DNA of 64,000 nucleotides from Tenodera sinensis (GCA_030765045.1 CM060964.1:143912721-143976720); one strand, 5' to 3'. Shown: positions 44,718-56,451, counted from the stretch's first letter. Program-made: numbers and translations. The notes: generated by a model not told the origin, from the sequence alone.

Positions 44718-44796
44718 TTTTTAAAATGTTCTGACAATTGTTAATCACACGCGCATTTTTAAAATGTTATGGCAATTTTAACCACACCACGCGCAT
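44718..44796. repeat. 39-bp direct duplication
   Basis: TTTTAAAATGTTCTGACAAT...CACACGCGCA is followed immediately by TTTTAAAATGTTATGGCAAT...CACCACGCGCA, just after the MULE remnant. Possibly subterminal repeats. Confidence 0.6.
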
Positions 44797-45029
44797 TATG
44801 CGCGCGTCAGTCCGCAGTCTGCAAGTGGGACGGAAAATTGCTTCGTTTAACATTTTAATTCTTTCAATCGTAAAATATGTCTCAACATGTTAACGTGGTG
44901 CCAACCTAAGAAAAAAATACACATGTTAGTTTCGAATTGTTGGCGCAAACGCATTATCCATACACAGCAATACAATGTGGCGCAAATCCATGTGGCGCAA
45001 ATATGGTGGCCCGGACTCCCCAGGATTTT

Positions 45030-45400
45030 CAGCCCAATATTTGGTCCATTCTATCATGGATTTCAATTCTCCAAAGTTATTTATTTTGAACTAGTTCAAA
45101 GAGGTAAGGTGAAATACGATTTGGTAAAGGCTGCTTGAGACAACAAAATGGCTAGGCTTGTGAAACAGGAAATGTATAGAGTTGAAATTTTTCTCACCGA
45201 CGGACATTAAGGTATAAGATATCTGTTAAAAGCTCAGTATACAGAACATGAATTTGACATAGGGCATTTGTCTAAATGTCTAATGAAGAAAAAAATTGAA
45301 ATGATACAGAAACAATACACAGATTTGTTGGTATGGAAAGTCGCTACAAAATAACGACTTATGATGAGCTGCACTAACTGTAGCGAGAACAGTGCCATAT
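45030..45400 (+). pseudogene. possible transposase-like remnant
   Basis: Plus-strand pieces read IFLTDGH, GIRYLLKAQYTEHEFDIGHL and SKCLMKK. This recalls a multi-copy animal protein family with the pattern TDRHxxIR...HxFDxWHxxKxxxKK, thought to be transposon-encoded. Several stops. Identity is uncertain. Confidence 0.35.
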
Positions 45401-45656
45401 GAATTGAAAAATTTATATCAATTCTTGCTCATAAAAATTAACAGAATGGCTAGGAAATAGTGAATGGAACCTTGATGTACACGATGAATTGTTGGAAGAA
45501 GACTGTGGTGCAAAGTCAAATCAAACTCTTATCATGCTCTGAAGAAAATTATTTTGGATAACATCTTAAAATGATTGGCTCATATTCGACATTCTATATA
45601 TACTGGAAGTTTGGAGAGGTATCACAGTCTTCGTCTCAGATACGGTCCTAAAAGAA

Positions 45657-46495
45657 TACATTTTTACTTTCTCTACTACGTATACTAAGTAGAGGAAGTA
45701 TTGTATTCCACCCACAATTCGATGTCGACATTTCACCGGAAATATATGCTTTGAGCTCCCCTTAATCCAAAAAAGGCATTTTCAGAAAAAGGTCCGCGCG
45801 AGCGCGTGTGTGTCTATCAGTCTGTCAATCTGTGCGCGGCATAACTAACGAAAAGTTGATTAAAAACCAAAGTTGGTATTTAAGTTTAATGTCATTCAAG
45901 GATGCGACACAAAGATTTTAAAGACAATTCCTCCACCCTGAACTATGCTTTACGTGCATCTTTTTCGAAAATTTCGAAAATGGCTATAATAATTTTGATT
46001 TAAATGTCATATGTTTGAAATATTTTTGTGGCAAACGAAATGTATATTTTGAATTTTCTGGCTATAGCTCACATAGAGCCTGGATGACTTTTGCATAACT
46101 GGTAAACCGTAAGAAATAGCAAACCGTACTATACAAAAATGTAGACCTTGCTAAAACACAATTTATGTCCAAATAAATTTCTGTAGAGTGAACCATTTCG
46201 GAGATATTCCTTGTTATTTGTGTGAGCTTTGGGAAACTTACACTTTCGTTAAATGGAACATCGTTATATATGATGTGCAAAGAGAACGGAATCTCAAAGC
46301 TTTGAAAGATATGACTATCCCTCAAAGCCTACTGTATTCCTATGTTCCCCTTATACCTATAAGAAAGTAAAAAATAAGATAATTTCTGAAAATGTTTATC
46401 TCAACTAACACGAAGAAGGTAAAGGAAGAGGAGTTGCTAAGAATGGTTAGTACAAGAGTAGAGAAAGTCATGTGATTGCAACACATCAGATGTTT
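45657..46495 (+). repeat. unidentified 0.9-kb dispersed repeat, copy 2
   Basis: The counterpart of 35315-36235. The start is a clear hairpin, TACTTTCTCTACT...AAGTAGAGGAAGTA (about 45662-45697). No coding capacity. The match ends near CATGTGATTGCAACA (copy 1 CATGTGAGTGCAACA). Confidence 0.8.
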
Positions 46496-46499
46496 CATA

Positions 46500-49422
46500 T
46501 GATGGTCTGCAACTTACACCAATGCATGGGATCAGCTTGGTCTTCACACTAACTGTGTCCGAATCGCTATCAGAATTACTTAAATCTTCGAAAGCATTTC
46601 TTTTAGGTTCAAACTGATGGCGGCGGATACTACGTTCACACATTTTCAAAGTAGATGTTGGACTGCTGTTCATCACTTATTTGGTATTAAACATCACGTC
46701 TTTTCTGAGTTCAGTGGAATAACATACGTCACGAGTCATATCAGCAACATGAGAACCACTCACCTTGCGACGAGAAACTGCATTCTTGACGACAAATAAA
46801 CTAATGTGGCAAACGAAATATTCGTTTTCGTGTTTCGTTCCCCTTTAGCAAACTAGAGACATAACAGGTGTTGTGCACTGGTGCCCTTCCTCCGTAGAAC
46901 ATTCCAAAATGTCTTCCTCCTCTAAATAAAGCTGAGTGTTAACTTCTGTTTCACTTGAAGGTGTACCGTGCTCCAACAAATCCGAAATCCAAGCAACACA
47001 TTTTTCATACAGGCACTGATAAAACGTTCAAGGCCATTCTTTTTCGCCATTTTGGTTGGAAATGGAAGAGAAAAGTTTTAAATGTTTTTATTGGGACTGT
47101 AGAGAGTGTGGTCGAGTCATACATAGCTTCCCAGAGTATAAAAGGTTTTCCATAGGTACTTTGTATGACCGGCTACACATCAAAACTCCACTTGGTTTAG
47201 GGCGCTGATGAGCAAGTAGTTGAGCGTCCTTAAACCTACAACTCTCACTTTCTCTCTCAATTTGACTTCTGCTTCATCATCACATATTGTTGTATTTTAA
47301 ACAGTTCGCACTTTTCAAAAATGCTAACATAGTATCTTGTATTTCTTTATTTTTCGAACCCCAGAAATGTTCAAATATTTGCTCTTGGACTTCACCGGAA
47401 ATTTATCCCAACATATTGATGAGCAGCAATCTGAAGTAACAGCAAATCATTTACCTGTCATGTCTTTCCCAGACGAGCTAGTATATGCTTGAGCAGATTG
47501 CCTTGCTAATCTGCTTTTTGACCTTACCAATCTTCTGTGTGAATAGATCGTTTTCTAATACGTTTATTAGCCAAACTGGCATTAATAGTGTCCACTGCAT
47601 TCTAAATATTTAGTACATGTAACAATCCAGACATGCAAACAGCTCAAGAACAATGCAATATCTAGAAAATAACCTATTTTACAATGCTGCTGCTAAAATA
47701 TAGATTGCATTACTGCCATTAAAATCCTACCAGTACACACTGGAAAAACTTACTCCATTCAACATTTCTGCCCTCACACTTAAAGATACAGAGAGTTCAA
47801 AAATGCGTTTTCCCGAGAAAGGGCACTCCGACCAACATGCCCTTCTTCCACCTACCGCCTCAATCATGATTTGTTGTATCTCTTAGATAAGTTGCAAAGT
47901 AATGGAATAAGACGTATTTTGTATTGGACAAAAATAAGTTTGCTTTCATTTATTCATTGTATGTAGACAACAAGAAGTAATTTTAGGAACTAGAGCTTGC
48001 TATCGCCAATTTAGGTTTAATTGATCACAATATCCAGGCTGAGCTATTATAAAAAGGCTAGTAGCGCGCATCTGGAGCAGTAAGGTTGACAGATAAATCG
48101 AGGCAATGAAATAAAAAATAAATGATATTTGGAGTTGCCGACCGCCTGCTGTGATGATGCAAGCACGTCCGTCTCTCGACCGGTATGTAGCTCGTTTGGC
48201 CGGGCGTGGTTATTTACCTCAGTGCTCAGTACTCGCGCTCTCCTTTATTAGGAAGCACAGTTTTTAACCACTTGAATATTTCATGCGCCAACTCCCTGGG
48301 CGTCCATTTGCTACTAACGTATAGAAAGTCATCTCGCAACATACTGCGCTCCTTCTAAATTACATGTGCAGAACTCTATATTCTGCACATCCCGATTTGT
48401 AAACTCTAGAAAAGTATCTCTTTCTCTCATAAAGCAACGTGAGTTTTAAGGAAACACTAGCAATGTAGCACGATTGCGAATGTTCAGCTCCATAATCTCT
48501 AACTGAAGGTTGAGACTTGACTTGATTTCCGTCTAACTAGCGCAAATAAAGTACTGCACATTTGTACCGATGAATTCATATCAAGCATAAGTACGCTGGG
48601 GACAGAGTTTCTGTAACCCCCGAACACAGGAAATATAGAATATATGATAAAGGAATCTGTCTATTTTAATATTTTGCGCTCTACCTGTCTTACAGAACCA
48701 CTAGGTTTATCAGACACCGTATTATTATACTTACGTCAGGGATCTCTCAAGCTTACAATGCCACATGTTTAGGAAAATTTCATAGTAATATTTATGTAAC
48801 TGTTTATTTCAAACAAATGGAGTGATTTAAAACATCATTCTGCGCCAATTCCGTTAAAGATTACTAGTATACAAACTGGAATTTCTCATAACCCAAGGAT
48901 TCCTAAGACTGTGAGAGAACAGTTCTCAATTGTATTCCCTTCATCTTTATTGGAACTACTAATTTGCCCATTTTCTTACTATACAATGGTATAGTTAAAT
49001 TTCTCTTTATTGTGTCCTGATCGGCTGCTGTGTTCCTTTAGAATCTATTTTAACGCTAGCATTAATATACATACAGGTAACGCAGTTGTCAATTCTATTA
49101 CCATATAAAAGTAAAAAGTTAGCTTTCATTTGCTAATCAAAGGGAGATGAGATGCTAGTTGAGCCATCTGCTAATTGAGGAGCGATTTTTCAAAACTCGA
49201 TATATGCGCTTGTTCAGTTAAAGCTAATGTCGATGAATGCAATTTTATAATTTTGTGATCCAGAGTGTAGCAACTTGAATTCTATGAAATTCATGTTGGC
49301 ATTGACTGCCATCTCATTGTTGCGATTCTTGGAATTCTCAATCATTTCTGCAAGCTTTGTGCACTGCTACATCGTTGGCAATAACTGTGAACTCATGTTG
49401 TGCGCTTGGACTTCACGTTCAT
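46500..49422. other. no recognisable gene; possible LINE 3' end at 47195-47260
   Basis: Mostly unassigned. At 47195-47260, GTTTAGGGCGCTGATGAGCA then GAGCGTCCTTAAACCTACAA and a CTCT-rich end recall the family-A 3' end (GGGCCC...GTCGACGGGCCCTTAAACCC plus a CTCA tail) but are much diverged. Short frames at 46437-46676 and 46955-47155 have no motif. Confidence 0.35.
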
Positions 49423-49434
49423 TTCTGCAAGCTT

Positions 49435-49734
49435 CTTCTTCTTTCTTTCTTTTTTTTTTTTTTGTTTTTTTTTGTTTTTTTTGTTTGTTTGTTCCATTTA
49501 TATCCCACCTTTAACAACAGAAGTCATATCGGCAGCCTTGCCTATTGGCAATGGGTTTAACAGTGGGTTTTTTGGTCTTTGGGGGTTTCTATACGTTGAT
49601 TTCCAACACACATTCACACTTTCATTCATACTTCGAGACTCAGGGAAGTATGAGGAATAATCTTGGCTGGAGAAAAATTCCTACCCTCCCTGCCGGGAAT
49701 CGAACCCGGGACCCCTTGCACAGCAGGCAGGTGC
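49435..49734 (-). mobile_element. tRNA-derived SINE, family E
   Basis: Flanked by a 12-bp duplication TTCTGCAAGCTT at 49423-49434 and 49735-49746. The minus strand starts CACCTGCCTGCTGTGCAAGG, followed by the B box CCCGGGTTCGATTCCCGG (about 49693-49710). The A-rich end on the minus strand corresponds to the T-rich run at 49440-49490. The A-box side is short. Confidence 0.75.
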
Positions 49735-49789
49735 TTCTGCAAGCTTTGTTATACTTACATGGCATTTTTATTCTTAGTTGAGACACTGC

Positions 49790-50680
49790 ACTGTACTATG
49801 CACAATGGACAGGACCTTAGATTGTGAAACTGTACCAGTCGTAGAATGCGCTGGAGGTAAGAATTGCAAACACAAGGAAAGGAAATCAAAATGCAAGTCA
49901 AGGAAAGCTCATACTCCAGTAATTACATGTTCACATTGTCTCGGGTGCACTCCGCGAAATCTTAAAAGTAAAGGGCATAGGTACTGTGATGCAGCTGATT
50001 TGACTTGTAGTGATATAAGTGGACTTCACCAACACCTTTCCATGCTCAACAAACTAGATCAAGATAAATTCCTTATGAACTATATGAGTATTACATCTCC
50101 TAATCGCAGAGTGTTGAATACAGAGTCTGCAAATAGAAAGCAGACTGTTATCATTAAATACAGTGTGAGAAGTAATGATGGCCGAGTATTGTCAGTATTC
50201 ACTGCAAGCTTCCAAGGAATTACAAGAGTGTCAAAAGTTGGATTATCTCTCCTGGCTAGAAAATTTCACTTATCTGGGAATGCGCCAAAGGAAACCAGAG
50301 GAGGTGACAGAACAGGAATATTACAGAAGGGCATTACTGCTGCTATACAGCAAGACATTAAGAAGTACAGATGTAGAGAAAGCCACTATGGAAGACCAAA
50401 ATCAAGGAGGATATTTACCCCCAAAACTTATTATCAGAAAAATATGGACAAACTTTTGCAACGAAAGAAGATTAAGAAATCTACCAGTCTGCTCATTGTC
50501 AAAATATAAAAACATATTTTACAACTTCTTCAATCTTTCATTCCGTACACCACACACTGACACATGCTCAAACTGCAAAATGGGACTGCTGAACATTAAG
50601 ACAGAGGCAGATGTGGAAAAGAGAAAAGAACTAAGAACAATGTGCATCCCTAGGGGGTCGCGACCCACAGGTTGAAACAC
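49790..50680 (+). pseudogene. transposase-like ORF, frameshifted
   Basis: A plus frame to about 50400 carries a Cys/Lys-rich segment (CKHKERKSKCKSRKAH, CSHCLGCTPR) and KYSVRSNDGRVLSVFTASFQ...VGLSLLARKFHLSG...RGGDR. A frameshift near 50405 leads into YLPPKLIIRKIWTNFCNERR and PHTDTCSNCKMG. The pattern VCxxxFxxxLxIS...RG, SHYxRxxSxRxYL and SDTCxxC is shared by a large, unnamed group of arthropod repeat-encoded proteins thought to be transposases. It ends at a CCCTAGGGGGTCGCGACCCA segment (50649-50668) that looks like separate repeat sequence. Function not established. Confidence 0.5.
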
Positions 50681-50914
50681 ATTGAGATAGAGGATTGCAT
50701 ACTTAAAGGAAATGGTGTACCTTCCTAACATTTCAGCATTTAACTATCTTTGCCGGTATTTCTGGTAAGACATCTTTACCGTGTTTCAGGCTTTTCCATC
50801 AAGAGTGTGTGCTGGGGGAATTTGATGCAGAATCATGCTTGGTGTAAAAGTATGTTTCTGCACCTTTACGAATATATATTTCATCATACATATCGACAAT
50901 GGTTCAGAAGGAGT

Positions 50915-51045
50915 TGGAGAAGGAGAAGGAGAAGAAGAAGAACAAGACGAAGAAGAAGGAGAAGGAGAGGAGGAAGAGGAGAAGAAGAAGAAGAACAAGA
51001 AGAAGACGATGACGACGACGATGATGATGATGATGATGATGATTA
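50915..51045. repeat. (GAA/GGA)n then (GAT)n trinucleotide tract
   Basis: Purine-rich trinucleotides changing to GAC/GAT at about 51008, then GATTAGTGATTAGTGAGTG leading into a LINE 3' end. The long Glu/Asp or Arg frames are artefacts. Confidence 0.9.
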
Positions 51046-51059
51046 GTGATTAGTGAGTG

Positions 51060-51098
51060 ATTAGGGTTTAAGGACCCGTCGACAGCTAGGTCATTAGA
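51060..51098 (-). mobile_element. family-A LINE 3' end, minimal
   Basis: GGGTTTAAGGACCCGTCGAC and AGCTAGGTCATTAG, after GTGAGTGATTAG. No further element sequence follows, so this is an extremely 5'-truncated copy or a fragment. Confidence 0.6.
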
Positions 51099-51099
51099 G

Positions 51100-51955
51100 C
51101 AAGAAGAATACGACGGAGAACATCAAGAAGGAGAAGGAAAACAACAGCAAAATGAAGAATATGCAGTCCTTTAATGAACACATCATTGTCTTCATCTTCG
51201 ATCTTCTACTAAGTCTTCTAAAGAAGAATGCAGCCAAATGATACGTTTGTGCTGAAAAGCATAGTGTGGACTCTTATATAGCTAAAAATTCCTTCTCTTT
51301 AAATAAGAGAAATTGAATAATCAGTGATATTAATGACTAAAGAAACTGCAACATAATTCAAAATATCGCTGCGTTCGGAGTATAGCTAATTAAAATCCAA
51401 ATACCGTATGTTAAACATTGTGAGCATAAATAATATGCATGTACTGTAATTGTATTCACGATTAAATAAGTCACATTTGTTGACACTTATTCTATTACCT
51501 TCAATATGTCTCTACATGCACCTGAAATTAGTAAACTCGTAAGAGTCGGACTGTTGAGCTTATATCTAAACATGCTTCAACATTTTACTTGACTTTCTTA
51601 ACAACAAAATAGCATTTTACAGCTCTTAATGTTCTTAGAGCCTTACTGAAGAAACCGGTTATTAAACCTCTATTCTACAACATACACACTGTGTGAAATT
51701 GTGTCTCAGTGCAGCGTCAGTAGCTGCATTCTATAACAAAATCAATGAAAACTAAACTAAAGCAAACTCTGCGACGTAACAGCCGAATGCCGGGACAATG
51801 CCTGCCACCCGATCTCTGCGTCCCCTCCCTATGCTTAATCACAAACAAGGCATGGCACTTGCAAGAGCCATACAAAGGGATAAAAGCGCCTCTAACCGGA
51901 ACCCCAACCGTTAAAATGTAGAAATGTGAAAATGTACAATTGCGCAGATCACGTA
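51100..51955. other. no recognisable gene
   Basis: The first 80 bases are purine-rich (GAAGAA). The remainder is AT-rich without motifs. Confidence 0.4.
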
Positions 51956-51959
51956 CGTA

Positions 51960-52990
51960 GGGTCAAGCCGCTGTTGTGAGCAAAAGAACAGAATGCGTTT
52001 CTATAGCACATAGAGTATCCGTCAGCACATGCAAAATGGTTGTTGGCAAGTTCAAAGATGACCTAATGGACCTAGAACTTTTACTGGATTAAACCATGTG
52101 GTACAGTCAACTGCTTATGCCTATGCATAAAAATTCGTCGAGGTTCAGAATATAATATGTCACTAACTAAAATGGCAGTAGTCGATATACATTATGACTA
52201 AAATACCCCTCTCGTGCCTATAAGCGCGCCGGCAGCTTCACCTTCCGAAGTTGAATACTCTGAAGGCAATCTATGCGTTACTCTAGCGCAGTAGTATAAA
52301 ACTACATAAAATTGTGCTAAAATCATCGAAAGTAGCCTAAATATAAATTTCCTGGGAGAAAAAAACGCATACCTTTGCAGCAGTATCCACAGCCTCTTTT
52401 TATGGTAGGCCGAGATGTCGAGGCATCCACACAAGGGACACTAATGCTTCAATGAGGGACTCAAAGTATCATTGTACGGAAGGATGGTAATCGTACAGTG
52501 ACCTGAAACTGTGAGTTGAGCTCAAGGCATCTTGACAAATAGCCCGCTGCTGGAAAGCTTGACGCTGAACATTGAATCATTTGGTCAAGGGTACAAACTC
52601 AGCTTTAAAAATCGACTACTGCGTTAATCGGCACAGTCTGTAACTAGCAGAGCTGAGCAGAAGCACATAGTGCACCAGGATCGTTCTTTAAGCTATCGCT
52701 GTATACACAATGGCTTTTTTGAAACTGCGCTCTGATTTCTATAACGCCCATTGAGTAGCGAAAATAGTTGACGCCGATTTCGGCATGTACATCAATGCTA
52801 GACTAGCTTGGATCTTGGCAAGAACCCACGTAGGAAATTGAGATTCTCCGTGGTAAATGTTACTGGCTATGTTACACACAACAGCCGAAGGAGTAAGCAA
52901 AACCGATTACAAGGAGGAAGTAAGGCTAGTGTGCCCCTTCAGTACTCATGGTTCAGTGAATCGATAAACGAGTGATGTATCGGCTGACCA
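51960..52990 (-). pseudogene. LINE RNase H region, strongly decayed
   Basis: The minus strand at about 52390-52450 reads ALVSLVWMPRHLGLP and KEAVDTAAK, matching WxPGHxGIPGNEAxDxAAK of LINE RNase H. Near 52680-52720 VYSDSLKNDPGAL may be the YTDGSK region. 52760-52830 is similar at DNA level to 31720-31790 in the array copy 2 (TTCGGCATG, AACCC). Many stops. Confidence 0.5.
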
Positions 52991-53033
52991 GAGAGGTTTT
53001 ATGCACAACTATAGAGGACATTGAGCCGATAAA

Positions 53034-53245
53034 ATGTTGAAGTTTCAGCAGGTTCTACAATCAAGCTACGGTACGGAAGGGGGCCCTACCCATTATGCAT
53101 TCGCACAAACCCTCCGTCTATATAGTTTTTTGATGTTAACTCTGGCATCTGAAGAAAAGATGATCAAGGACCTTAGCCCACTTTATATTAAAATGGAAGC
53201 AGATAGGATCTGTGGCCCGGTTATAAACGCAACCAAACTTCGAGA
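53034..53245 (+). pseudogene. family-A LINE ORF1 N-terminal fragment
   Basis: Contains LTLASEEKMIKDLSPLYIKM and EADRICGPVINATKLRD, matching the ORF1 N-terminal domain of the complete copy (ISPFYIKCEVDRICGPVKNA). It breaks off at 53245, where the 5' UTR of another copy starts. Confidence 0.75.
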
Positions 53246-55178
53246 TTGGCCACAGGGGCCTACTACGGAAGCAACGGGTTTGGCGCAACCTGGGTCCCAG
53301 GTCGCTCACCATCATTTCAGACCTTCCATGCCAATCAACTGTTGCACGTTGTAACTGCTTATGTTGCTATTATGCATCACCCTTTTCTTCTCCTAGGACT
53401 ATTATGATTATTAGTTTTTAAGGCCTTAGGTTGATAACTCGTATCTCACCAGCAGGGATCTTTCCTATCTCAGTGGTTCTGTCTCAGGGTTTCAGCAAGG
53501 CCCCCAACGTGTGCGCTCTTCGGAGGTCTCAGGCGAAGAAGTTTGTGTGGACAATTCCTAATCCCCATGTGTAGCCTTAGCTGCGGAGCCCGTCCATACC
53601 GTCATGTAGACCCATGTAGCTCTCTGAGGGTCCAGCCTGTGTTAAGTCCCTGAAGGCTGTTTGCCGTCGGATTAGTATCACCGGTCGGACGTGTTACCGC
53701 TGACGGAACCCCGGTGTATTCAACCACAAGTCCCCTGTATCCACGTTGTCTCCGTTGAGGCGGCGTGGCCTAAAGTGGGGAGGTGCAGGCTGTTATTCCT
53801 GTGGAAGGAGCACAAAGCCGGAGTGCGCGTGGTGAAAGGTTTACCCATGTGGACAAGCAGTGGAGATCGGAGGGTAGTTCATCTGAAGTATGCTTTGAGC
53901 TCAGTCATGGACGGGTCTCCATGGCGACATAGATCGTGGAGATTTGCTGTCTTTTTTCCTTTGACCCCCGGATGGCTGGGTAACGCCGACGGTTCCGGAA
54001 GGGGATCCAATCAATCATGAATCCACGCAAAACCCCCTTCACCAGCAGTTTCCTAATTATGTTCTTGGTATGTGAAGGAAACACAATAACGGATATGAAC
54101 CCTTTTTATACTAAACGAGAAGTATACAGTATATGGGGCCCGCTTAACACGCCACTACAAGCTGTCGCAGTGCGTGTCCACTTGTGGGGCCTGAGCCCAT
54201 CTATTTGCAATGTCTGTCTACCACCGTTCAGTGTCGTACGTGAGAACATCTTTCGCTCATATTTCGCCACGGCTCACCTTCCTTGGTGATTTGAAGGCCA
54301 AAAATGCTCTGACACTGACGATGCTCGTAGGGGCATTCTAAGAGATGTTTTTCGATATGTCCGGTCTCCTTTGATTAAACACTAGTGTCCCTATCTTTCT
54401 AACACCTGCCTTTGGTACACATTCCGGCCTAGATGTTGCCTTTTGTAGGCACCTCTTCTTGATTGGTCGGTCCTTTCCGAATTATTTGGCAGTGAGTACT
54501 ATCCCCTTAACATTCACCTATCCGGCTAATATTCTATAGCTTCCCGACATTCCCACGGGATTATTTCCATACCATTAATGAAATGGTAAAATATTTTACC
54601 TGCTCTATCTTGCTCGCAGCGGATTCCAGCATTACTTGAGGTTCATCTATCCCACAACATGGTGCTGTACCATGGTGGACCGAGGAATGCCGTTTGGCTT
54701 TCAGAGCATGCAAGCGTGTTCTGGGTGTTTTCCTCTTAAATCCCACGTTCTCCTGCGAGGGCACATTTTGTACTTCGCAGTGCTAAACGTAGCTCCTGAG
54801 AACCTTAGGTCTCTTCCCTTTCCCGTCGCAGCTCTGCACAACAGGCGTGGACTGCTGTTCGGCTTATGTACGCCAAGTGCAACCGGACGGTAGTTCCCAG
54901 GCTTACCGTATAGGGCTGCACTTACACCAGCGAGTAGGATATCGCCAACGCCCTTGCAGGCTCTTTCTGTGCTGATATCCAAACTCAAAGCTACAGTGCC
55001 ACCTTTTTACCCATAAAGGAATCTGCGGATTGGGTAGTCCTCGATTTTAACAGTGACTGTAGTGAACCTCACAACGCCCCTTTTACGAAAGCGCAGTTCG
55101 CGCATGCCTTGTCTCTCGCAAATGACTTCTCTCCTGGTGCTGATGACATCCGCCGACACATTCTGCTTCATCAGTAGT
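53246..55178 (+). mobile_element. family-A LINE derivative with an ORF1-endonuclease deletion
   Basis: The 5' UTR (53250-54016) includes CGGGTTTGGCG, GGTCTCAGGCG and CCATGTGGACAAGCAGTGG. ORF1 starts at ATG 54017 (MNPRKTPFTSSF) and after about 43 residues passes directly into mid-endonuclease sequence (NTPLQAVAVRVHLWGL; complete copy NAPLQAVAVRVQLQGL). About 1.27 kb relative to 16260-17535 is gone. Decayed endonuclease, linker and RT N-terminal remnants follow, the last near 55140 (SPGADDIRRHILLHQ-like). RT core and 3' UTR are missing; the family-C leader begins at about 55195. Confidence 0.8.
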
Positions 55179-55194
55179 CATAAGAAAATTAAAT

Positions 55195-55393
55195 AAATTT
55201 CATCCTACAGTGTTCCCCACCCACCACGGAGCCCAAAAAGGTGTTATCTCACTGGGATGATAGGGCTACACGAGGGATATGGTAGGCTCGCCGTCCTACT
55301 CACCATGGAATTCTGTGCAATACCTAGTCCTGGCTGATTGACTAGGAGTGGGTTGGCCGCTAGCAAGTGTAAGAAGGAAAAGAGGTACACATA
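55195..55393 (+). promoter_or_regulatory. family-C LINE 5' leader
   Basis: GTTCCCCACCCACCACGGAG onward, matching 8074-8240. It directly precedes ORF1 and is taken as its leader. No promoter motif was identified. Confidence 0.5.
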
Positions 55394-56227
55394 TTGTTGT
55401 CAGCTTGCTACCTAGTGATTCATCGAGCGGAAATTGGTCAGCCTTTCTCAAAGGTCAACCCTTTCATAATTCAATCGGCTCTTGACAAAATCGCAGGCCC
55501 CGTGAATCCCTGTACTCGCCTCCGTTCGGGTTACCTTTTGGTTGAGAGCTACACTGCCACTCAATTTGATAGGACATTGAAGGCCAAACTACTCCACGGA
55601 TATCCTAACCGTGTTGAGAAGCATCGAAGCCTAAACTCCTTCAAAGATGTCAATACCACTTCCTGTTGGTTCATATGCCGGACAAGGGGATCCAGGTTTA
55701 CCTATCAGAACAGGATGTCACGGAAGTTTACCGTATATGATTCAAGCGTTATGGCAGGCAGGTGCCTATCCGCACGCTGTTCGTCGCCTTTGATCGACCT
55801 AGATCTGCCTCAAAACATTAAGGCAGATTACCAGACTATCCCAGTTCGACCATACATTCTACGGCCTATGTGTTGTTTCCAGTGCCAACTCTATGGCCAT
55901 ACTAAGACTTCTTGTAAGGCTTCGGTTGCGGTTTTTGCCAACTGTGGTAGGGCTGTTCAAGACGGAGCTTGTCCGTCTGCACCAAGCTGTGTGAACGGCC
56001 GAGGTGCACATCCAGCAACTTCCCGTGACTGTCCGCGTTACCAGAACGAGAAGGCTATTCAGCAGCTGCGGGTAAAAAAGCAACTATCTTTCTCTGAAGC
56101 CCGCAAACTCCATCTTGCTCGACAGCCTCCTTTTTATACCAGCACCAAAGCAAGATATGGGCACCCAAACTTGCACTGTAACTTTCACTGTAGTACTTCA
56201 CACGTCACGCCCGCCTCGGTAGTCTGA
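55394..56227 (+). CDS. family-C LINE ORF1: Gag-like protein with zinc knuckles
   Basis: An open frame of 277 codons. The N-terminal domain has VNPFIIQSALDKIAGPVNPC and YLLVESYTATQFD, paralogous to family A ORF1 (ISPFYIKCEVDRICGPV, LLIETNTADQS). The first knuckle is intact: CCFQCQLYGHTKTSC. The second and third are damaged: FANCGRAVQDGAC lacks a first Cys and the His spacing, and CVNGRGAHPATSRDC has Gly for the second Cys. The conserved helix QLRVKKQLSFSEARK follows. The last residues (from about HVTPASVV) are read from the SINE at 56208, so the true C-terminus is lost. The annotated first Met is approximate. No ORF2 of this family follows directly. Confidence 0.7.
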   Translation: MLSACYLVIHRAEIGQPFSKVNPFIIQSALDKIAGPVNPCTRLRSGYLLVESYTATQFDRTLKAKLLHGYPNRVEKHRSLNSFKDVNTTSCWFICRTRGSRFTYQNRMSRKFTVYDSSVMAGRCLSARCSSPLIDLDLPQNIKADYQTIPVRPYILRPMCCFQCQLYGHTKTSCKASVAVFANCGRAVQDGACPSAPSCVNGRGAHPATSRDCPRYQNEKAIQQLRVKKQLSFSEARKLHLARQPPFYTSTKARYGHPNLHCNFHCSTSHVTPASVV

Positions 56228-56451
56228 TGGTTAGCGTGTCTGCCTCACATTCAAGAGGTCGCGAGTTCGAATCTCGCTTAGGGTAAGTTATCAGGGTAAG
56301 GTTTTTTCCGAGGTTTTCCTACCGTGAGAAGATGAATGTCGGGGAACTTAAAGCTCCATGGACCTCGGACTCATTTGAGCATCATTTCACCCATTTCATT
56401 CATTGGTCCGATATGACACAATGTTGGAGGACATTAATTTAAAAAAAAATC
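56208..56451 (+). mobile_element. tRNA-derived SINE, family A type, second copy
   Basis: Begins CGCCCGCCTCGGTAGTCTGA, has the B box GCGAGTTCGAATCTCGC, the TTTTCCGAGGTTTTCC body and an A-run at 56443-56451. It is closely similar to 15081-15330. The flanks CACACGTCACG and CACACATCGC suggest an imperfect duplication. It ends family-C ORF1 and lies directly upstream of a family-A 5' UTR. Confidence 0.85.

Noticed and set aside
50750..51053. Acidic or basic repeat proteins (Arg-rich, Glu-rich)
   Set aside because: Translations of GAA/GAT trinucleotide repeats in overlapping frames.
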